Notes: generated from the sequence alone by a model not told the origin. 64,000 bases of DNA from Microbacterium azadirachtae (GCF_000956505.1 NZ_JYIX01000039.1:186001-250000), one strand, 5' to 3'. Shown: positions 46,891 to 56,070, counted from the stretch's first letter. Numbers and translations are program-made.

Positions 46891-47691
46891 ATGAACATCA
46901 CACGCCTGTCCGCCCTCGCCGCCGTTCTTCTCGGCGGCGCATTCATCGCCGCGCCCGCGGCGACCGCCGCGACGCCGGAGCCGACCACGGCCTCGTCGTC
47001 GCCCGCCTGCACGGTCCAGGGCGGCGTGCTCACCTGGGGCGTCAAGGAGTCCTTCCGCTCCTACATCTCGGGCAGCATCGCCAAGGGGAGCTGGGAGACG
47101 AGCGCCGGCGCGACCTACGCCACGCCCTCGTTCGCCTTCACCGGGGCGACCGGTGAGATCGACCCCGCCGGCGGATCGGGACACGTGACCTTCCCCGGCT
47201 CCGTGCATTTCACGGGGCACGGAGGGATCCTCGATCTCACCATCTCGTCGCCGACGTTGCAGATCGGCGGCGACGGGCGAGCGGTGCTGCTGCTCGACGT
47301 GCGCGGCACCGACACCTCCGGCGCCCCCGCCGTGGATCAGAAGCAGGCCGAGATCGGGATGCTGGCTGCTGCTCCCGCGATCGACGCGACCGCGGGAACG
47401 CTGACTCTCACCGCGACGCCGATGACGCTCAGCGCCGTGGGGGCGCCCGCCTTCGGTGGCTTCTACGCCGAGGGGGAGGAGCTGGATCCGGTCACCGCAA
47501 CCGTCCAGCTCTCCTGCGCAGCCCCGGAGCCGACTCCGGCGTCGACCCCGACGCCGTCGCACGCGGGGCTGCACGCGGACGCGGCCGCAGCCGAGCCGGC
47601 CACCGTGCCGTGGATCCCGATCGCGCTCGGCGCGGTCGTCGTCGCCGGAGGAGCCGTCGCCACCGCGGTCGCGATCCGCCGGCGTCGCTGA
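46891..47691 (+). CDS. Single-domain HtaA heme-binding membrane protein
   Basis: 266 residues: signal peptide (1 to about 27), one HtaA domain (about 42-215; LTWGVKESFRSYISGSIAKG, VHFTGHGGILDLTISSP), a Pro/Thr linker, and a C-terminal membrane helix ending RRRR. There is no sortase motif, so it is membrane-held and would receive heme from the wall-bound HtaA, as proposed for the corynebacterial HtaA/HtaB relay. ATG 46891 has GGAGG six bases upstream; ATG 46876 is possible. Confidence 0.9.
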   Translation: MNITRLSALAAVLLGGAFIAAPAATAATPEPTTASSSPACTVQGGVLTWGVKESFRSYISGSIAKGSWETSAGATYATPSFAFTGATGEIDPAGGSGHVTFPGSVHFTGHGGILDLTISSPTLQIGGDGRAVLLLDVRGTDTSGAPAVDQKQAEIGMLAAAPAIDATAGTLTLTATPMTLSAVGAPAFGGFYAEGEELDPVTATVQLSCAAPEPTPASTPTPSHAGLHADAAAAEPATVPWIPIALGAVVVAGGAVATAVAIRRRR

Positions 47692-47729
47692 GGACCCGAC
47701 TCAACCGCAGTCTCCTGCCGCGGTGCCCC

Positions 47730-48512
47730 TCAGGCCGGGCGTCGCGGCAAGATGATGCCGTGGCCGGTGACCGGGTGCGGGATCACCTCGACCGGCGTGC
47801 GATAGACGGCGGACACCGTCGCCTCGGTCAGCACCTCGGCGGGCGTCCCGCAGGCGGCGACCCGCCCCTCCTGCAGCAGCAGGATCCGGTCCGCGAAGGC
47901 GGCGGCCAGATTCAGGTCATGCAGGATGATCAGCACGGCGTCCCCGGCCTGCGCGTGCGCTCGCGCGAGCGACAGCAGCGCCTCCTGGTGCCCGAGGTCG
48001 AGGGCGGCCGTCGGCTCGTCCAGCAGCAGCATGCCCGTGCGCCCGGCGACCACCCGCGCGAACGCCGTGCGCGCCCTCTCCCCGCCCGACAGGGTCGGCA
48101 CGGCGCGTTCGGCGAGATGGGCGATGTCTGCGGCGGAGATCGCCTCGGCGACGGCTTCATCGTCCTCCGCGGATCTCGGGGTGCGACGCCACGGAGCTCG
48201 TCCCATCCGCACCACCTCATGCACCGCGAACGGGAACGCCGTGCCGTTCTCCTGCAGCAGCACTCCGCGTCGCCGAGACAGATCGCCCAGGCTCCAGGCC
48301 GTCAGCGGTCGATCGTCGACGAGCACATCACCGGCGTCGGGGCGCACGTCCCCGGCGAGCACGCCCAGCAGGGTCGATTTGCCGGCCCCGTTGGGTCCGA
48401 GCACGGCCAGCACCTCGCCGGCGTGCAGGGCGAGATCCACGCCGTCGAGCAGCGCCCTCCCGCCGCGCACGACCTGCACCGCGCGCAGTTCGCAGACCGT
48501 CGTCGCGCTCAT
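47730..48512 (-). CDS. hmuV: Heme ABC transporter ATP-binding protein
   Basis: 260 residues. Walker A GPNGAGKST, Q-loop LLQENGTAFPF, signature LSGGERARTAFARV, Walker B MLLLDEPTAALD, and switch histidine ILHDLNLAA. The VRMGRAPWRRTP segment is typical of the heme group (HmuV). Its start overlaps the permease stop (ATGA), and it converges on the htaA2 gene with a 38-base gap. It powers heme import with HmuU and HmuT. Confidence 0.93.
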   Translation of the reverse strand: MSATTVCELRAVQVVRGGRALLDGVDLALHAGEVLAVLGPNGAGKSTLLGVLAGDVRPDAGDVLVDDRPLTAWSLGDLSRRRGVLLQENGTAFPFAVHEVVRMGRAPWRRTPRSAEDDEAVAEAISAADIAHLAERAVPTLSGGERARTAFARVVAGRTGMLLLDEPTAALDLGHQEALLSLARAHAQAGDAVLIILHDLNLAAAFADRILLLQEGRVAACGTPAEVLTEATVSAVYRTPVEVIPHPVTGHGIILPRRPA

Positions 48513-49603
48513 GCCCAGCCTCCCGCGGATCGCCGGGTGCGGCGCAGCAGCCAGAAGAAGAACGGGCCGCCGATCAGCGAAGTCAGGATGCCCAGGGGCA
48601 GATCGGCCATCGGCACGATCGTGCGCGCTCCGAGGTCCGCAAGAGTGAGCAGAAGCGCACCGCCCAGAGCGCTCGCCGCGATCAGCGCACGGTGCGAGGG
48701 CCCGAGGAGCATCCGCATGAGGTGCGGCACGACCAGGCCCACGAATGCGATGATCCCGGCGAAGGCGACCGCCGCGCCCACCAGCAGTGCGACGAGCACG
48801 ATCGTTCCGAGGCGAAGACGCTCCACGTGCACGCCGAGATGCCCGGCGGTGCGCTCCCCGAGCGAGAGCAGATCGAGCCGGTGCGCGATGAGCAGTGCGA
48901 TCAGGATGCCGACGAGAAGGAGCGGCAGGATCACGGCCGCCTGCGGCCATCGGCTGCCCGCGAGGCTGCCGAGCTGCCAGAACACGATCTGCTCCCGCGA
49001 CTGGGTGTCGCCGAGGAAGGTGAGCAGCGCGATCGCCGCGCCGGCGACGGCGTTGACGGCGATGCCGGTCAGGATCAGCGTGACCACCTCGGTGCGCCCG
49101 CCGGCTCGGCTGAGCGCGTAGACGGCGAGGCTGACGCCGAGACCGGCGACGAAGGCGAAGACCGGCACGGTCCACGGGCCCAGTGCGTTCAGCCCGAAGA
49201 CGATGCAGACCCCTGCGCCGACCGCGGCCCCGGAGGACACGCCGACGACTCCCGGCTCGGCAAGAGGGTTGCCGAAGACCGCCTGCATCAGCAGGCCTGC
49301 GACGGCCAGCGCCGCACCGACCAGCATCGCCATCGCGACGCGCGGGAACCGGATCGACCACAGCGTCGCCGTCGCGATCTCGTCCGGCTGCCGCAACGCG
49401 GTCGCGCCGAGCGGGCGCAGCAGCGCACCGAGCACCTGGTCCGGAGGCACGGGGAGCTGGCCGATCCCTGCGGACACGACCACCGCGACGACGAGCGCGA
49501 GGCCGAGACCGCCGGGGACGAGAACTCGTGCGCTCCGGGTGCGCGGCTTCGACGGGCGCGGCGGGGAGGCCGCCGCCGGAGGCGCCGGAGGAGAGGAGGA
49601 CAT
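48509..49603 (-). CDS. hmuU: Heme ABC transporter permease (FecCD family)
   Basis: 364 residues, about nine to ten membrane helices after a Pro/Ala/Ser-rich cytoplasmic start. FecCD marks: RFPRVAMAMLVGAALAVAGLLMQAVFGNPLAEPGVVGVSSGAA, and the ATPase-contact loop GHLGVHVERLR then FVGLVVPHLMRMLLGPSHR. Expressed from the shared divergent promoter with the iron box at 49613. Confidence 0.94.
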   Translation of the reverse strand: MSSSPPAPPAAASPPRPSKPRTRSARVLVPGGLGLALVVAVVVSAGIGQLPVPPDQVLGALLRPLGATALRQPDEIATATLWSIRFPRVAMAMLVGAALAVAGLLMQAVFGNPLAEPGVVGVSSGAAVGAGVCIVFGLNALGPWTVPVFAFVAGLGVSLAVYALSRAGGRTEVVTLILTGIAVNAVAGAAIALLTFLGDTQSREQIVFWQLGSLAGSRWPQAAVILPLLLVGILIALLIAHRLDLLSLGERTAGHLGVHVERLRLGTIVLVALLVGAAVAFAGIIAFVGLVVPHLMRMLLGPSHRALIAASALGGALLLTLADLGARTIVPMADLPLGILTSLIGGPFFFWLLRRTRRSAGGWA

Positions 49604-49612
49604 GGAATCATC

Positions 49613-49631
49613 TTAGGATAGGCTTACTTAA
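49613..49631. promoter_or_regulatory. Iron box in the divergent hmuUV/hmuT promoter
   Basis: TTAGGATAG-G-CTTACTTAA matches the DtxR/IdeR consensus at 16 of 19 positions. It lies between the divergent hmuU and hmuT starts and overlaps TAGGCT (49619-49624) and, on the other strand, TATCCT, so one site can repress both directions. Confidence 0.88.
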
Positions 49632-49653
49632 CTTGATGCCGGAGGGTGGACGC

Positions 49654-50769
49654 GTGGGACGAAGAGTCACGAGGATCGCCGCGGTGATCGGATCAGCCCT
49701 CCTCGTGCTCGCCCTGGCCGCCTGCGATGCCGGAGCCGCGCAGGTCGCGGCCCCGGCATCGACCAGGCCCGCTCTGCCGGCCCTCACCTCGCTGACCCCG
49801 GTCGAGGATCCGCGCGCGGTCGAAGGCCCGTCCACGGTCGTGATCGGCGGACCGGCACTGCCGCCGATCGTCGCCCCTGCGCCGCAGCTGCCCGTCACGG
49901 TGCGTTCCGCCGATGGCGGAGGGCGGGAGGTGACCGTGCGCGACACCTCCCGCATCGTGGCGCTCTCGCTCAGCGGTACCGTCGCCGAACTCGTGCACGC
50001 ACTGGGGCTCGGCGACCACCTGGTCGGACGCGACGTCTCCACGAATCTGCCGGAGACGGCGACGCTTCCGGTGGTCACCAAGAAGGGCCACACGATCGAT
50101 GCCGAGGCCGTTCTCGCGCTGAAGCCCACGCTGATCCTCACCGACGGCTCGATCGGCCCGACCGACGTCGTGCTCCAGCTCGGCGACGCCGGGATCCCCG
50201 TCGTCACGATCGATCGAGCGACCGACGCCGAGAGCACCTACCGCGCGATCGACCAGGTGGCGGCGGCGCTCGGCATCGCCCCGGCCGCCGAGACGGTGAA
50301 CACCGCGCTGCGCGCGGCGATGGAGAGCAAGACCGCGGAGATCGCGCGGCTGCTGCCCGCCGACCCGTCCAGAAGGCCGCGCGTGGTCTTCCTCTACGTG
50401 CGCGGCGCGGCCGGCGTGTACTACCTGTTCGGCAAGGGCAGCGGAGCGGACAGCCTCATCTCGTCGGTCGGCGCCGTCGACGCGGCATCCGAAGCCGGGT
50501 GGGTCGGCGAACGGCCGCTGACACCCGAAGCCCTCGTGAAGATCGACCCCGATGTGATCCTCGTCATGACGAAGGGACTGGAGAGCGCGGGCGGCATCGA
50601 CGGTCTGCTCGCCGCGCAGCCCAGCATCGCGCTGACCACCGCGGGCGAGCACCGACGGATCATCGATGCGGAGGACACCCGGATCTTCGCGGCGGGCACC
50701 CTTCTCCCCGACATCATGGACGGCCTCGCCCGAGCGCTCTACGCACCCGACTCCGGCGCTCCGGGCTGA
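49654..50769 (+). CDS. hmuT: Heme-binding lipoprotein of the ABC transporter
   Basis: 371 residues from GTG 49654 (GGAGG eight bases upstream; ATG 49636 is possible). Lipobox LALAAC (C near 24) shows membrane anchoring. After a Pro/Thr linker comes a class III binding-protein fold (about 95-365): RIVALSLSGTVAELVHALGLGDHLVGRD, ADSLISSVGAVDAASEAGW, DPDVILVMTKGLESAGG. It takes heme from the HtaA proteins and gives it to HmuUV. Confidence 0.92.
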   Translation: MGRRVTRIAAVIGSALLVLALAACDAGAAQVAAPASTRPALPALTSLTPVEDPRAVEGPSTVVIGGPALPPIVAPAPQLPVTVRSADGGGREVTVRDTSRIVALSLSGTVAELVHALGLGDHLVGRDVSTNLPETATLPVVTKKGHTIDAEAVLALKPTLILTDGSIGPTDVVLQLGDAGIPVVTIDRATDAESTYRAIDQVAAALGIAPAAETVNTALRAAMESKTAEIARLLPADPSRRPRVVFLYVRGAAGVYYLFGKGSGADSLISSVGAVDAASEAGWVGERPLTPEALVKIDPDVILVMTKGLESAGGIDGLLAAQPSIALTTAGEHRRIIDAEDTRIFAAGTLLPDIMDGLARALYAPDSGAPG

Positions 50770-50824
50770 ACCTGAGGGACAGGCGGGGCCGCGGCCGCAC
50801 GACGGCTTCCCTAGGATGTCGAGC

Positions 50825-51907
50825 ATGCCCGCTGAACTGCCCATCGGCACGCTCCTGGACTCCGACGTTCCCGCCTTCCTGCAGGCGTCGCGGCTCAACC
50901 GCCACACCTTCTGGTGCGGGCAGAGCGGGTCGGGGAAGACTTACGCGCTCGGCGTGCTGCTCGAGCAGCTGCTGCTGCACACCCGGCTGCCGCTGGTCGT
51001 GTTCGATCCGAACTCGGACTTCGTCTCGCTCGGGACGGTGCGCGACGACGCGCCCGCTGCGGAGGCGGACCTCCTGCGGGATCGCGACGTGCGCGTGCTG
51101 CACTCCGCTCCGGGCCACGCGCAGCGGCTGCTCGTGCGCTTCGTCGACATGGACGTCCGCTCACGTGCGGCGATGCTCCAGCTGGATCCGATCCGCGACG
51201 CCGAGGATTACAACCTCATGCTGCGGATCGACACGCAATACCTCATCGACGAGGACCAGCCCGTCGTCGAGTGGCTGCGCTCGACCGGGGATCCCGGCTA
51301 CGCCCGCATCGCGACGCGGATCGAGAACCTCGGCCTCCCGGAATGGGACATGTGGGCATGGGACCGCAGGGACGTCACCGACATCGTGGGGGACCGCGCC
51401 GACGCCACGGTGGTCGATCTCGGCCATTTCGCGACCCCGGCGCAGATGCAGACCGCAGCGCTCGCCGTGCTCGACGAACTCTGGGCGCGGCGCCACGAGC
51501 GCGTCGGCCGGCTCATCGTGATCGACGAGGCGCACAACCTCTGCGGACCAGAGGGGTCGACGCCGCTGCAGCGGATGCTCACCGAGCGCATCGTGCAGAT
51601 CGCGGCGGAGGGGCGCAAGTACGGGCTCTGGCTGCTGCTGTCGACGCAGCGCCCCTCGAAGGTGCACCCGAACGTCATCTCCCAGTGCGACAACCTCGCG
51701 CTCATGAGGATGAGCTCCGAGCGCGACCTCGCCGAGCTCGGCGAGGTGTTCGGCTTCGCCCCGCGCGAGATCCTCGAGCGCTCGCCGCGGTTCGCGCAGG
51801 GTCAGGCGCTCTTCGCGGGAGGCTTCGCAGCCGAGCCGCAGCTCGTGCAGATGGGATCCCGGCTCACGCACGAGGGCGGATCCGACGTGCCGATCACAAT
51901 GCGCTGA
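50825..51907 (+). CDS. HerA-like P-loop ATPase
   Basis: 360 residues. Walker A WCGQSGSGKTYALGVLLE (about 31-48), VFDPNSDF, Walker B LIVIDEAHNLCG, and the sensor STQRPSKVHPNVISQCDN show a HerA/FtsK-type hexameric ATPase of the DUF87 group. Such proteins pump DNA or support nuclease partners; no NurA-like gene is adjacent. ATG 50825 was chosen over 50816 because TAGGAT (50812-50817) is then seven bases upstream. Confidence 0.85.
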   Translation: MPAELPIGTLLDSDVPAFLQASRLNRHTFWCGQSGSGKTYALGVLLEQLLLHTRLPLVVFDPNSDFVSLGTVRDDAPAAEADLLRDRDVRVLHSAPGHAQRLLVRFVDMDVRSRAAMLQLDPIRDAEDYNLMLRIDTQYLIDEDQPVVEWLRSTGDPGYARIATRIENLGLPEWDMWAWDRRDVTDIVGDRADATVVDLGHFATPAQMQTAALAVLDELWARRHERVGRLIVIDEAHNLCGPEGSTPLQRMLTERIVQIAAEGRKYGLWLLLSTQRPSKVHPNVISQCDNLALMRMSSERDLAELGEVFGFAPREILERSPRFAQGQALFAGGFAAEPQLVQMGSRLTHEGGSDVPITMR

Positions 51908-51946
51908 CCCAGTACGGATACCCATCAAGGATCGGACAGGAGAGAG

Positions 51947-52777
51947 ATGAACGACGTGGTGGCCCTCGGCACCAACGGCTGGCAGCGATTCTGGAACCGC
52001 GGCGGGTGGTGGAAGGCGTTGATCGCCGTGGTCGCCTACTACCTGATCTATCAGTACGTGCCCCTCTGGACCCTCGGGCCGTTCGTCGGCGGTCTCACGG
52101 ATCCTGCGGCGAAGATCCTGGTCACGACAGGCGCGCCGATCGCGTTCGGCTGCCTGGTGCTGATCGTGTTCGCGTGGTCGCTCGGCTGGCTGCGCGAACT
52201 GTTCGGCCGGCAGCCGATCCGGGGCCGCGGATGGATGTGGAGCGCCGTCGCGATCACGCTGCTGTTCAACGTGCTGCACTTCGCGACGATCGACTACGCG
52301 ACCGCCGGGGCGGGGATCGTCCTCGCCTGGATCATCACCGGCCTGTTCATCGGGTTCGCCGAGGAGGTGCTCACGCGAGGCCTGGTGGTGAACCTCATGC
52401 GCAAGGCGGGGCATCGCGAGCTCACCGTCGCCCTCGTCTCCGCGGCGCTGTTCGCGGCGATGCATGCCGGCAACATGTTCAGCGGGCAGGCGCTCCTGCC
52501 CACGCTGGTGCAGCTCGTCTACACCTTCGCCTTCGGCATCTGCATGTATCTGGCCCTGCGGGTCACCGGCGCCCTGATCTGGCCGATCCTGCTGCATGCG
52601 ACCACCGATCCTTCGATCTTCCTGCAGTCGGCCTACCCCGCCGCGGGTCCGCTCACGGGCTTCGCGGCGTCGGGCAACATCGTGGTGATCATTGCCGGTC
52701 TCGTCCTCCTGATCTTCATCCGCGGTCGGGTCGCCGTCCCGGAAGCCCCGCGGGACGGCGCCCTTCCGCGATCCTGA
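51947..52777 (+). CDS. CPBP-family intramembrane glutamic endopeptidase
   Basis: 276 residues, about eight membrane helices. The Abi/CPBP motifs are FAEEVLTRGLVVN (EExxxR), FAAMHAGN (FxxxH) and LLHATTDPS (HxxxD), all catalytic residues kept. The family includes Rce1-type prenyl-protein proteases and bacteriocin-immunity proteins. Start ATG 51947 has AGGAGAG upstream. It stands alone between the ATPase and the FGE genes. Confidence 0.88.
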   Translation: MNDVVALGTNGWQRFWNRGGWWKALIAVVAYYLIYQYVPLWTLGPFVGGLTDPAAKILVTTGAPIAFGCLVLIVFAWSLGWLRELFGRQPIRGRGWMWSAVAITLLFNVLHFATIDYATAGAGIVLAWIITGLFIGFAEEVLTRGLVVNLMRKAGHRELTVALVSAALFAAMHAGNMFSGQALLPTLVQLVYTFAFGICMYLALRVTGALIWPILLHATTDPSIFLQSAYPAAGPLTGFAASGNIVVIIAGLVLLIFIRGRVAVPEAPRDGALPRS

Positions 52778-52831
52778 GGCCGAGCCGCGCCGGTTTCGTC
52801 CGCGGGCATGACAGCGAGGAAGATGGAACCC

Positions 52832-53830
52832 ATGGGTGAAACGACCTCCTGCGGGCCGGACTGCGCGTGCGGCGCGCCGCCGCGCGACGTGCTGTCCGGC
52901 GGGCGCACGGCGCTTCCGCTGCTCGGCGCGCGTGAGGCAGGCGGGGGTGACGCCGTCGGACGGCATTCGATCGCGCAGGTGCGGATCCCCGCCGGCTCCT
53001 TCGTCATGGGCGACTCCTCGGGCGATGAGAACCGGGGCGACGGCGAGACGCCCCGGCATCGGGTCGCGCTCGAGGGCTTCGAGATCGACGCGACCACCGT
53101 CACGAACGCCGACTTCGCCCGCTTCGTCGAGGCCACCGGCTACCGCACAGAAGCGGAGACCTTCGGCTTCTCCGCCGTGTTCCACCTGGCCGTGAGCGCG
53201 CCCGACGCCGACGTCATGGGCCCGGCCGCCGGCACCCCGTGGTGGTACGGCGTGCGCGGCGCGGACTGGGCGCACCCCGGCGGATCCCGCTCGGATGTGG
53301 ACGAACTCGCAGACCACCCCGTCGTGCATGTGAGCTGGAACGATGCCGCGGCCTACAGCGCATGGGCCGGCCGCCGGCTGCCCACCGAAGCGGAGTGGGA
53401 GTACGCCGCCCGTGGCGGGCTCGACGGGGCGAAGTACCCGTGGGGGGACGAGGAGCCGGACGACGGCGGGTGGCGCACGAACATCTGGCAGGGCGCGTTC
53501 CCGCGTGAGAACACCCTCGACGACGGCTGGCTGACGACCGCTCCGGTGCGCGCCTTCTCCGCCAACGGCTACGGACTGTTCCAGGCGGTCGGCAACGTGT
53601 GGGAGTGGTGCGCGGACTGGTACGATCCGCGCGCCTACGAGCGCTCGGCCGAGGCGGATCCGCGCGGCCCGTCGCTGGGCATGGCGCGCGTGCTGCGCGG
53701 CGGCAGCTACCTGTGCCACATCTCCTACTGCAACCGCTACCGGAACTCCGCGCGCAGCTCGAACACGCCCGACTCGTCGATGGGCAACGCCGGATTCCGC
53801 ACCGTCTCGCTCCGAACGGAGAACTTATGA
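52832..53830 (+). CDS. Formylglycine-generating enzyme
   Basis: 332 residues with a Cys-rich N-terminus (TSCGPDCACGAPP) and a full FGE/SUMF fold. The copper-binding catalytic pair is C295 and C300 in GGSYLCHISYCNRYRNSARSSN, followed by TPDSS, the same spacing as in characterised FGEs, which separates it from other SUMF1-like proteins. It oxidises the Cys of sulfatase CxPxR motifs to formylglycine. The sulfatase ten kilobases away is a probable client. ATG 52832 was chosen for its AGGAAG; 52808 and 52823 are alternatives. Its stop overlaps the next start. Confidence 0.93.
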   Translation: MGETTSCGPDCACGAPPRDVLSGGRTALPLLGAREAGGGDAVGRHSIAQVRIPAGSFVMGDSSGDENRGDGETPRHRVALEGFEIDATTVTNADFARFVEATGYRTEAETFGFSAVFHLAVSAPDADVMGPAAGTPWWYGVRGADWAHPGGSRSDVDELADHPVVHVSWNDAAAYSAWAGRRLPTEAEWEYAARGGLDGAKYPWGDEEPDDGGWRTNIWQGAFPRENTLDDGWLTTAPVRAFSANGYGLFQAVGNVWEWCADWYDPRAYERSAEADPRGPSLGMARVLRGGSYLCHISYCNRYRNSARSSNTPDSSMGNAGFRTVSLRTENL

Positions 53831-54189
53831 GCACCAGCCGCTTCCCCCGGCGCGTCTACGACCGCGGCGAGGAGCCGGACGCCCGGTTCACGCTCGCGAA
53901 CGAGCGCACGTTCCTGGCCTGGATCCGCACCTCCCTCGCGCTGCTCGCGGGCGGCGTCGCGCTCGAGGCGCTGGGCCTGGGCATGCACCCCGGATTCCGG
54001 CACGCGGCGTCGATCCTGCTCATCGTGGCGGGTCTGCTGACCCCCGTGCAGGCGTGGCTGGGCTGGATGCGCACCGAGCGCTCGCTGCGGGAGTCGACCC
54101 CGCTGGGCCCGCCGTGGATCGCGATCCCGCTCGCCGTCGTGGTCGTGGCGACCGGGATCCTGGTGCTGCTCGGGGTGCTGCTGGCGTGA
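53827..54189 (+). CDS. DUF202 (YidH-like) membrane protein
   Basis: 120 residues with three membrane helices. The DUF202 signature is RFTLANERTFLAWIRTSLALLAGGVALEA at about 21-50. The start overlaps the FGE stop (ATGA), so it is coupled to it. Function is unknown; in many actinobacteria a YidH/DUF202 pair is next to FGE or sulfatase genes. Confidence 0.9.
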   Translation: MSTSRFPRRVYDRGEEPDARFTLANERTFLAWIRTSLALLAGGVALEALGLGMHPGFRHAASILLIVAGLLTPVQAWLGWMRTERSLRESTPLGPPWIAIPLAVVVVATGILVLLGVLLA

Positions 54190-54527
54190 CCGGCGAACCG
54201 GAGCGGGTCTTCGACCCCGGCCTGCAGCCCGAGCGCACCGCTCTGGCCTGGCGGCGGACCGCGCTCGCGCTCGCCGGAGGATCCGTGGTCATCATGCGGA
54301 TCCTGCCGTCCGTGATCGGCGGGGCGGCGCTCGCGCTCGGGTTCGCCGGCCTCGCTCTCGCACTGATCGTGCTGGTCGGCTCGCACCGGCGCTACCGGCG
54401 CCAGCACAGGGCGCTCACCTCGACCGAACCGGTCGTGCTGCGCTCGGGCTGGCCGGTCGCCGCGCTGACCGGCGCGACGCTGCTCGTCGGCGTGCTCTGC
54501 CTGCTGTTCGTGCTCAGCCGGGCGTGA
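54186..54527 (+). CDS. Second DUF202 membrane protein
   Basis: 113 residues, GTG start overlapping the previous stop. LQPERTALAWRRTALALAGGS is the DUF202 signature; three membrane helices. With the previous gene it likely forms a heteromeric membrane complex. The operon ends at a strong terminator. Confidence 0.88.
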   Translation: MTGEPERVFDPGLQPERTALAWRRTALALAGGSVVIMRILPSVIGGAALALGFAGLALALIVLVGSHRRYRRQHRALTSTEPVVLRSGWPVAALTGATLLVGVLCLLFVLSRA

Positions 54528-54554
54528 AGGCCGCGGCCGGGCGCTGACGGCGAA

Positions 54555-54595
54555 ACACCCCGTGCCGCCCTCGGTGAGAGGGCGGCACGGGGTGT
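54555..54595. terminator. Bidirectional terminator between the FGE and glycosidase operons
   Basis: A perfect 18-bp stem (54555-54572 with 54578-54595) with a five-base loop ggtga between converging genes. Confidence 0.92.
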
Positions 54596-54611
54596 CTGCG
54601 GGCGGAGCGGA

Positions 54612-56051
54612 TCAGACGATCGCGCGGAGGCGCTCGTCGAGGGCGTCGAGCGCCTCCGCCGAGAGCACATCCTTCGCCATGCCGGCGACGGCGGCGAGCG
54701 GGAAGGCCCTCGCCATGCCGATCATCGGGTGCGCGCCGATTCCGGGTGCCGCAGCCTCGAGCAGTGCCCTGCTGCGCTCGTCGTCCAGGAGGTCTCCCAC
54801 GGGGGAGTCCCGGGAGAACAGCGCCGAGGATCCGGGGGCCGCGGCGGGATCCGGTGCGAACGTCGCGGTCCCGGCGGGGATACCGGCCGCCCCCGTGCGG
54901 GCGACCTCGCCCAACCAGGCGAGACTCGGCTTGGGGGTGCGGACGAAGGTCTCCCGATCGACGGCGATCAGCCCGAACGTCGGCGCCCAGTGCCCCCACT
55001 CGTAGTTGTCCAGCGCCGACCAGTGCAGGTAGCCGCGGACGTCGATCCCGTCCTCGATCGCCGCGGCGAGATGCCGGAGCGCCTCGGTCGTGTAGGCGAT
55101 GCGGCGGGCGTCATCGCCGGTCGCGATGCCGTTCTCCGTCACGAGCAGGGGAAGACCCGTCACCTCGTGCGCGTGCCGCAGGGCCAGGCCGAGCGCGTCG
55201 GGACGGTACGCCCATCCGGTGAGGGTGTTGTCCGGGTGCGCCGGATGCGGCACGGGGCCGTGCTCGTTCACCGGCTGGGTCGTGTACGACTGCACGCCGA
55301 CGAAGTCGTCGTCGCGCGAGGCCTCCAGATAGAGGTCCTCCCACGCCCAGGTGACGTCGCGGAACGCCTCCTCGTTGCCCGGTGTAGGCGTGAACGCCTG
55401 CTGCGCGATGGTCCAACCGACCTTCGCCGTGGTGCGCTCGCGCAGCACGGCGGTCGCGATCCGATGCGCGTCGACCATTCGCTCCCCGAGCGCGGGATCC
55501 GGGCTCAGCGGACCGTCGTGCGCGAGAGTGAAGCCCTCGCCCTGCTCCACACCGGCGAGGAACTTCTGCATGAGGGCGACCATGTTGGGCTCGTTGATCG
55601 TGCACACCCAGTCGACGCCGTCGAGGATCGTCGACACCTTCTCGACGTAGCGGCGCCACCGCTCCAGCGCCTCGTCGCCCATCCAGCCGCCGGCTTCGGC
55701 GAACCAGTACGGCGAGGTGAAGTGGTGGAGGGTGACGACCGGTTCGAGTCCCAGTTCGCGCGCGGTGTCGATCATGCGGCGGTAGTGGGCGAGCTCGGCG
55801 AGGGACCAGCGGTCCCGCTCCGGCTCGATCCGCGCCCACTCGATGCTGAACCGGTAGGCGTTCAGGCCCGCATCCGCCAGGAGGCGCATGTCCTCGGGGT
55901 AGCGGTGGTAGCTGTCGTCGGCGTCGCCGGAGTATTCGGCCAGGAAGCCGCCGCCCTCCCAGCGCCAGATATCGCTCGAGGTGTTGTTGCCCTCCACCTG
56001 GTGCGCGGCGGTGGAGGCTCCCCAGAGGAATCCTTCGGGTACTCGTGACAT
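54612..56051 (-). CDS. GH1 beta-glucosidase with C-terminal extension
   Basis: 479 residues. The acid/base glutamate is in CTINEPNMV (about 167) and the nucleophile in LLVTENGIA (about 330); substrate residues in DNYEWGHWAPTFGL are kept. After about 395 there is an 80-residue helical tail (SPVGDLLDDERSRALLE, MIGMARAFPLAA) that GH1 enzymes normally lack; similar tails close other glycosidases. It hydrolyses beta-glucosides or related disaccharides in the cytoplasm (no signal peptide). Last gene of the MFS-GH20-GH3-GH1 operon. Confidence 0.92.
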   Translation of the reverse strand: MSRVPEGFLWGASTAAHQVEGNNTSSDIWRWEGGGFLAEYSGDADDSYHRYPEDMRLLADAGLNAYRFSIEWARIEPERDRWSLAELAHYRRMIDTARELGLEPVVTLHHFTSPYWFAEAGGWMGDEALERWRRYVEKVSTILDGVDWVCTINEPNMVALMQKFLAGVEQGEGFTLAHDGPLSPDPALGERMVDAHRIATAVLRERTTAKVGWTIAQQAFTPTPGNEEAFRDVTWAWEDLYLEASRDDDFVGVQSYTTQPVNEHGPVPHPAHPDNTLTGWAYRPDALGLALRHAHEVTGLPLLVTENGIATGDDARRIAYTTEALRHLAAAIEDGIDVRGYLHWSALDNYEWGHWAPTFGLIAVDRETFVRTPKPSLAWLGEVARTGAAGIPAGTATFAPDPAAAPGSSALFSRDSPVGDLLDDERSRALLEAAAPGIGAHPMIGMARAFPLAAVAGMAKDVLSAEALDALDERLRAIV

Positions 56052-56070
56052 TGTCCTTCTCCTCGTCTCG

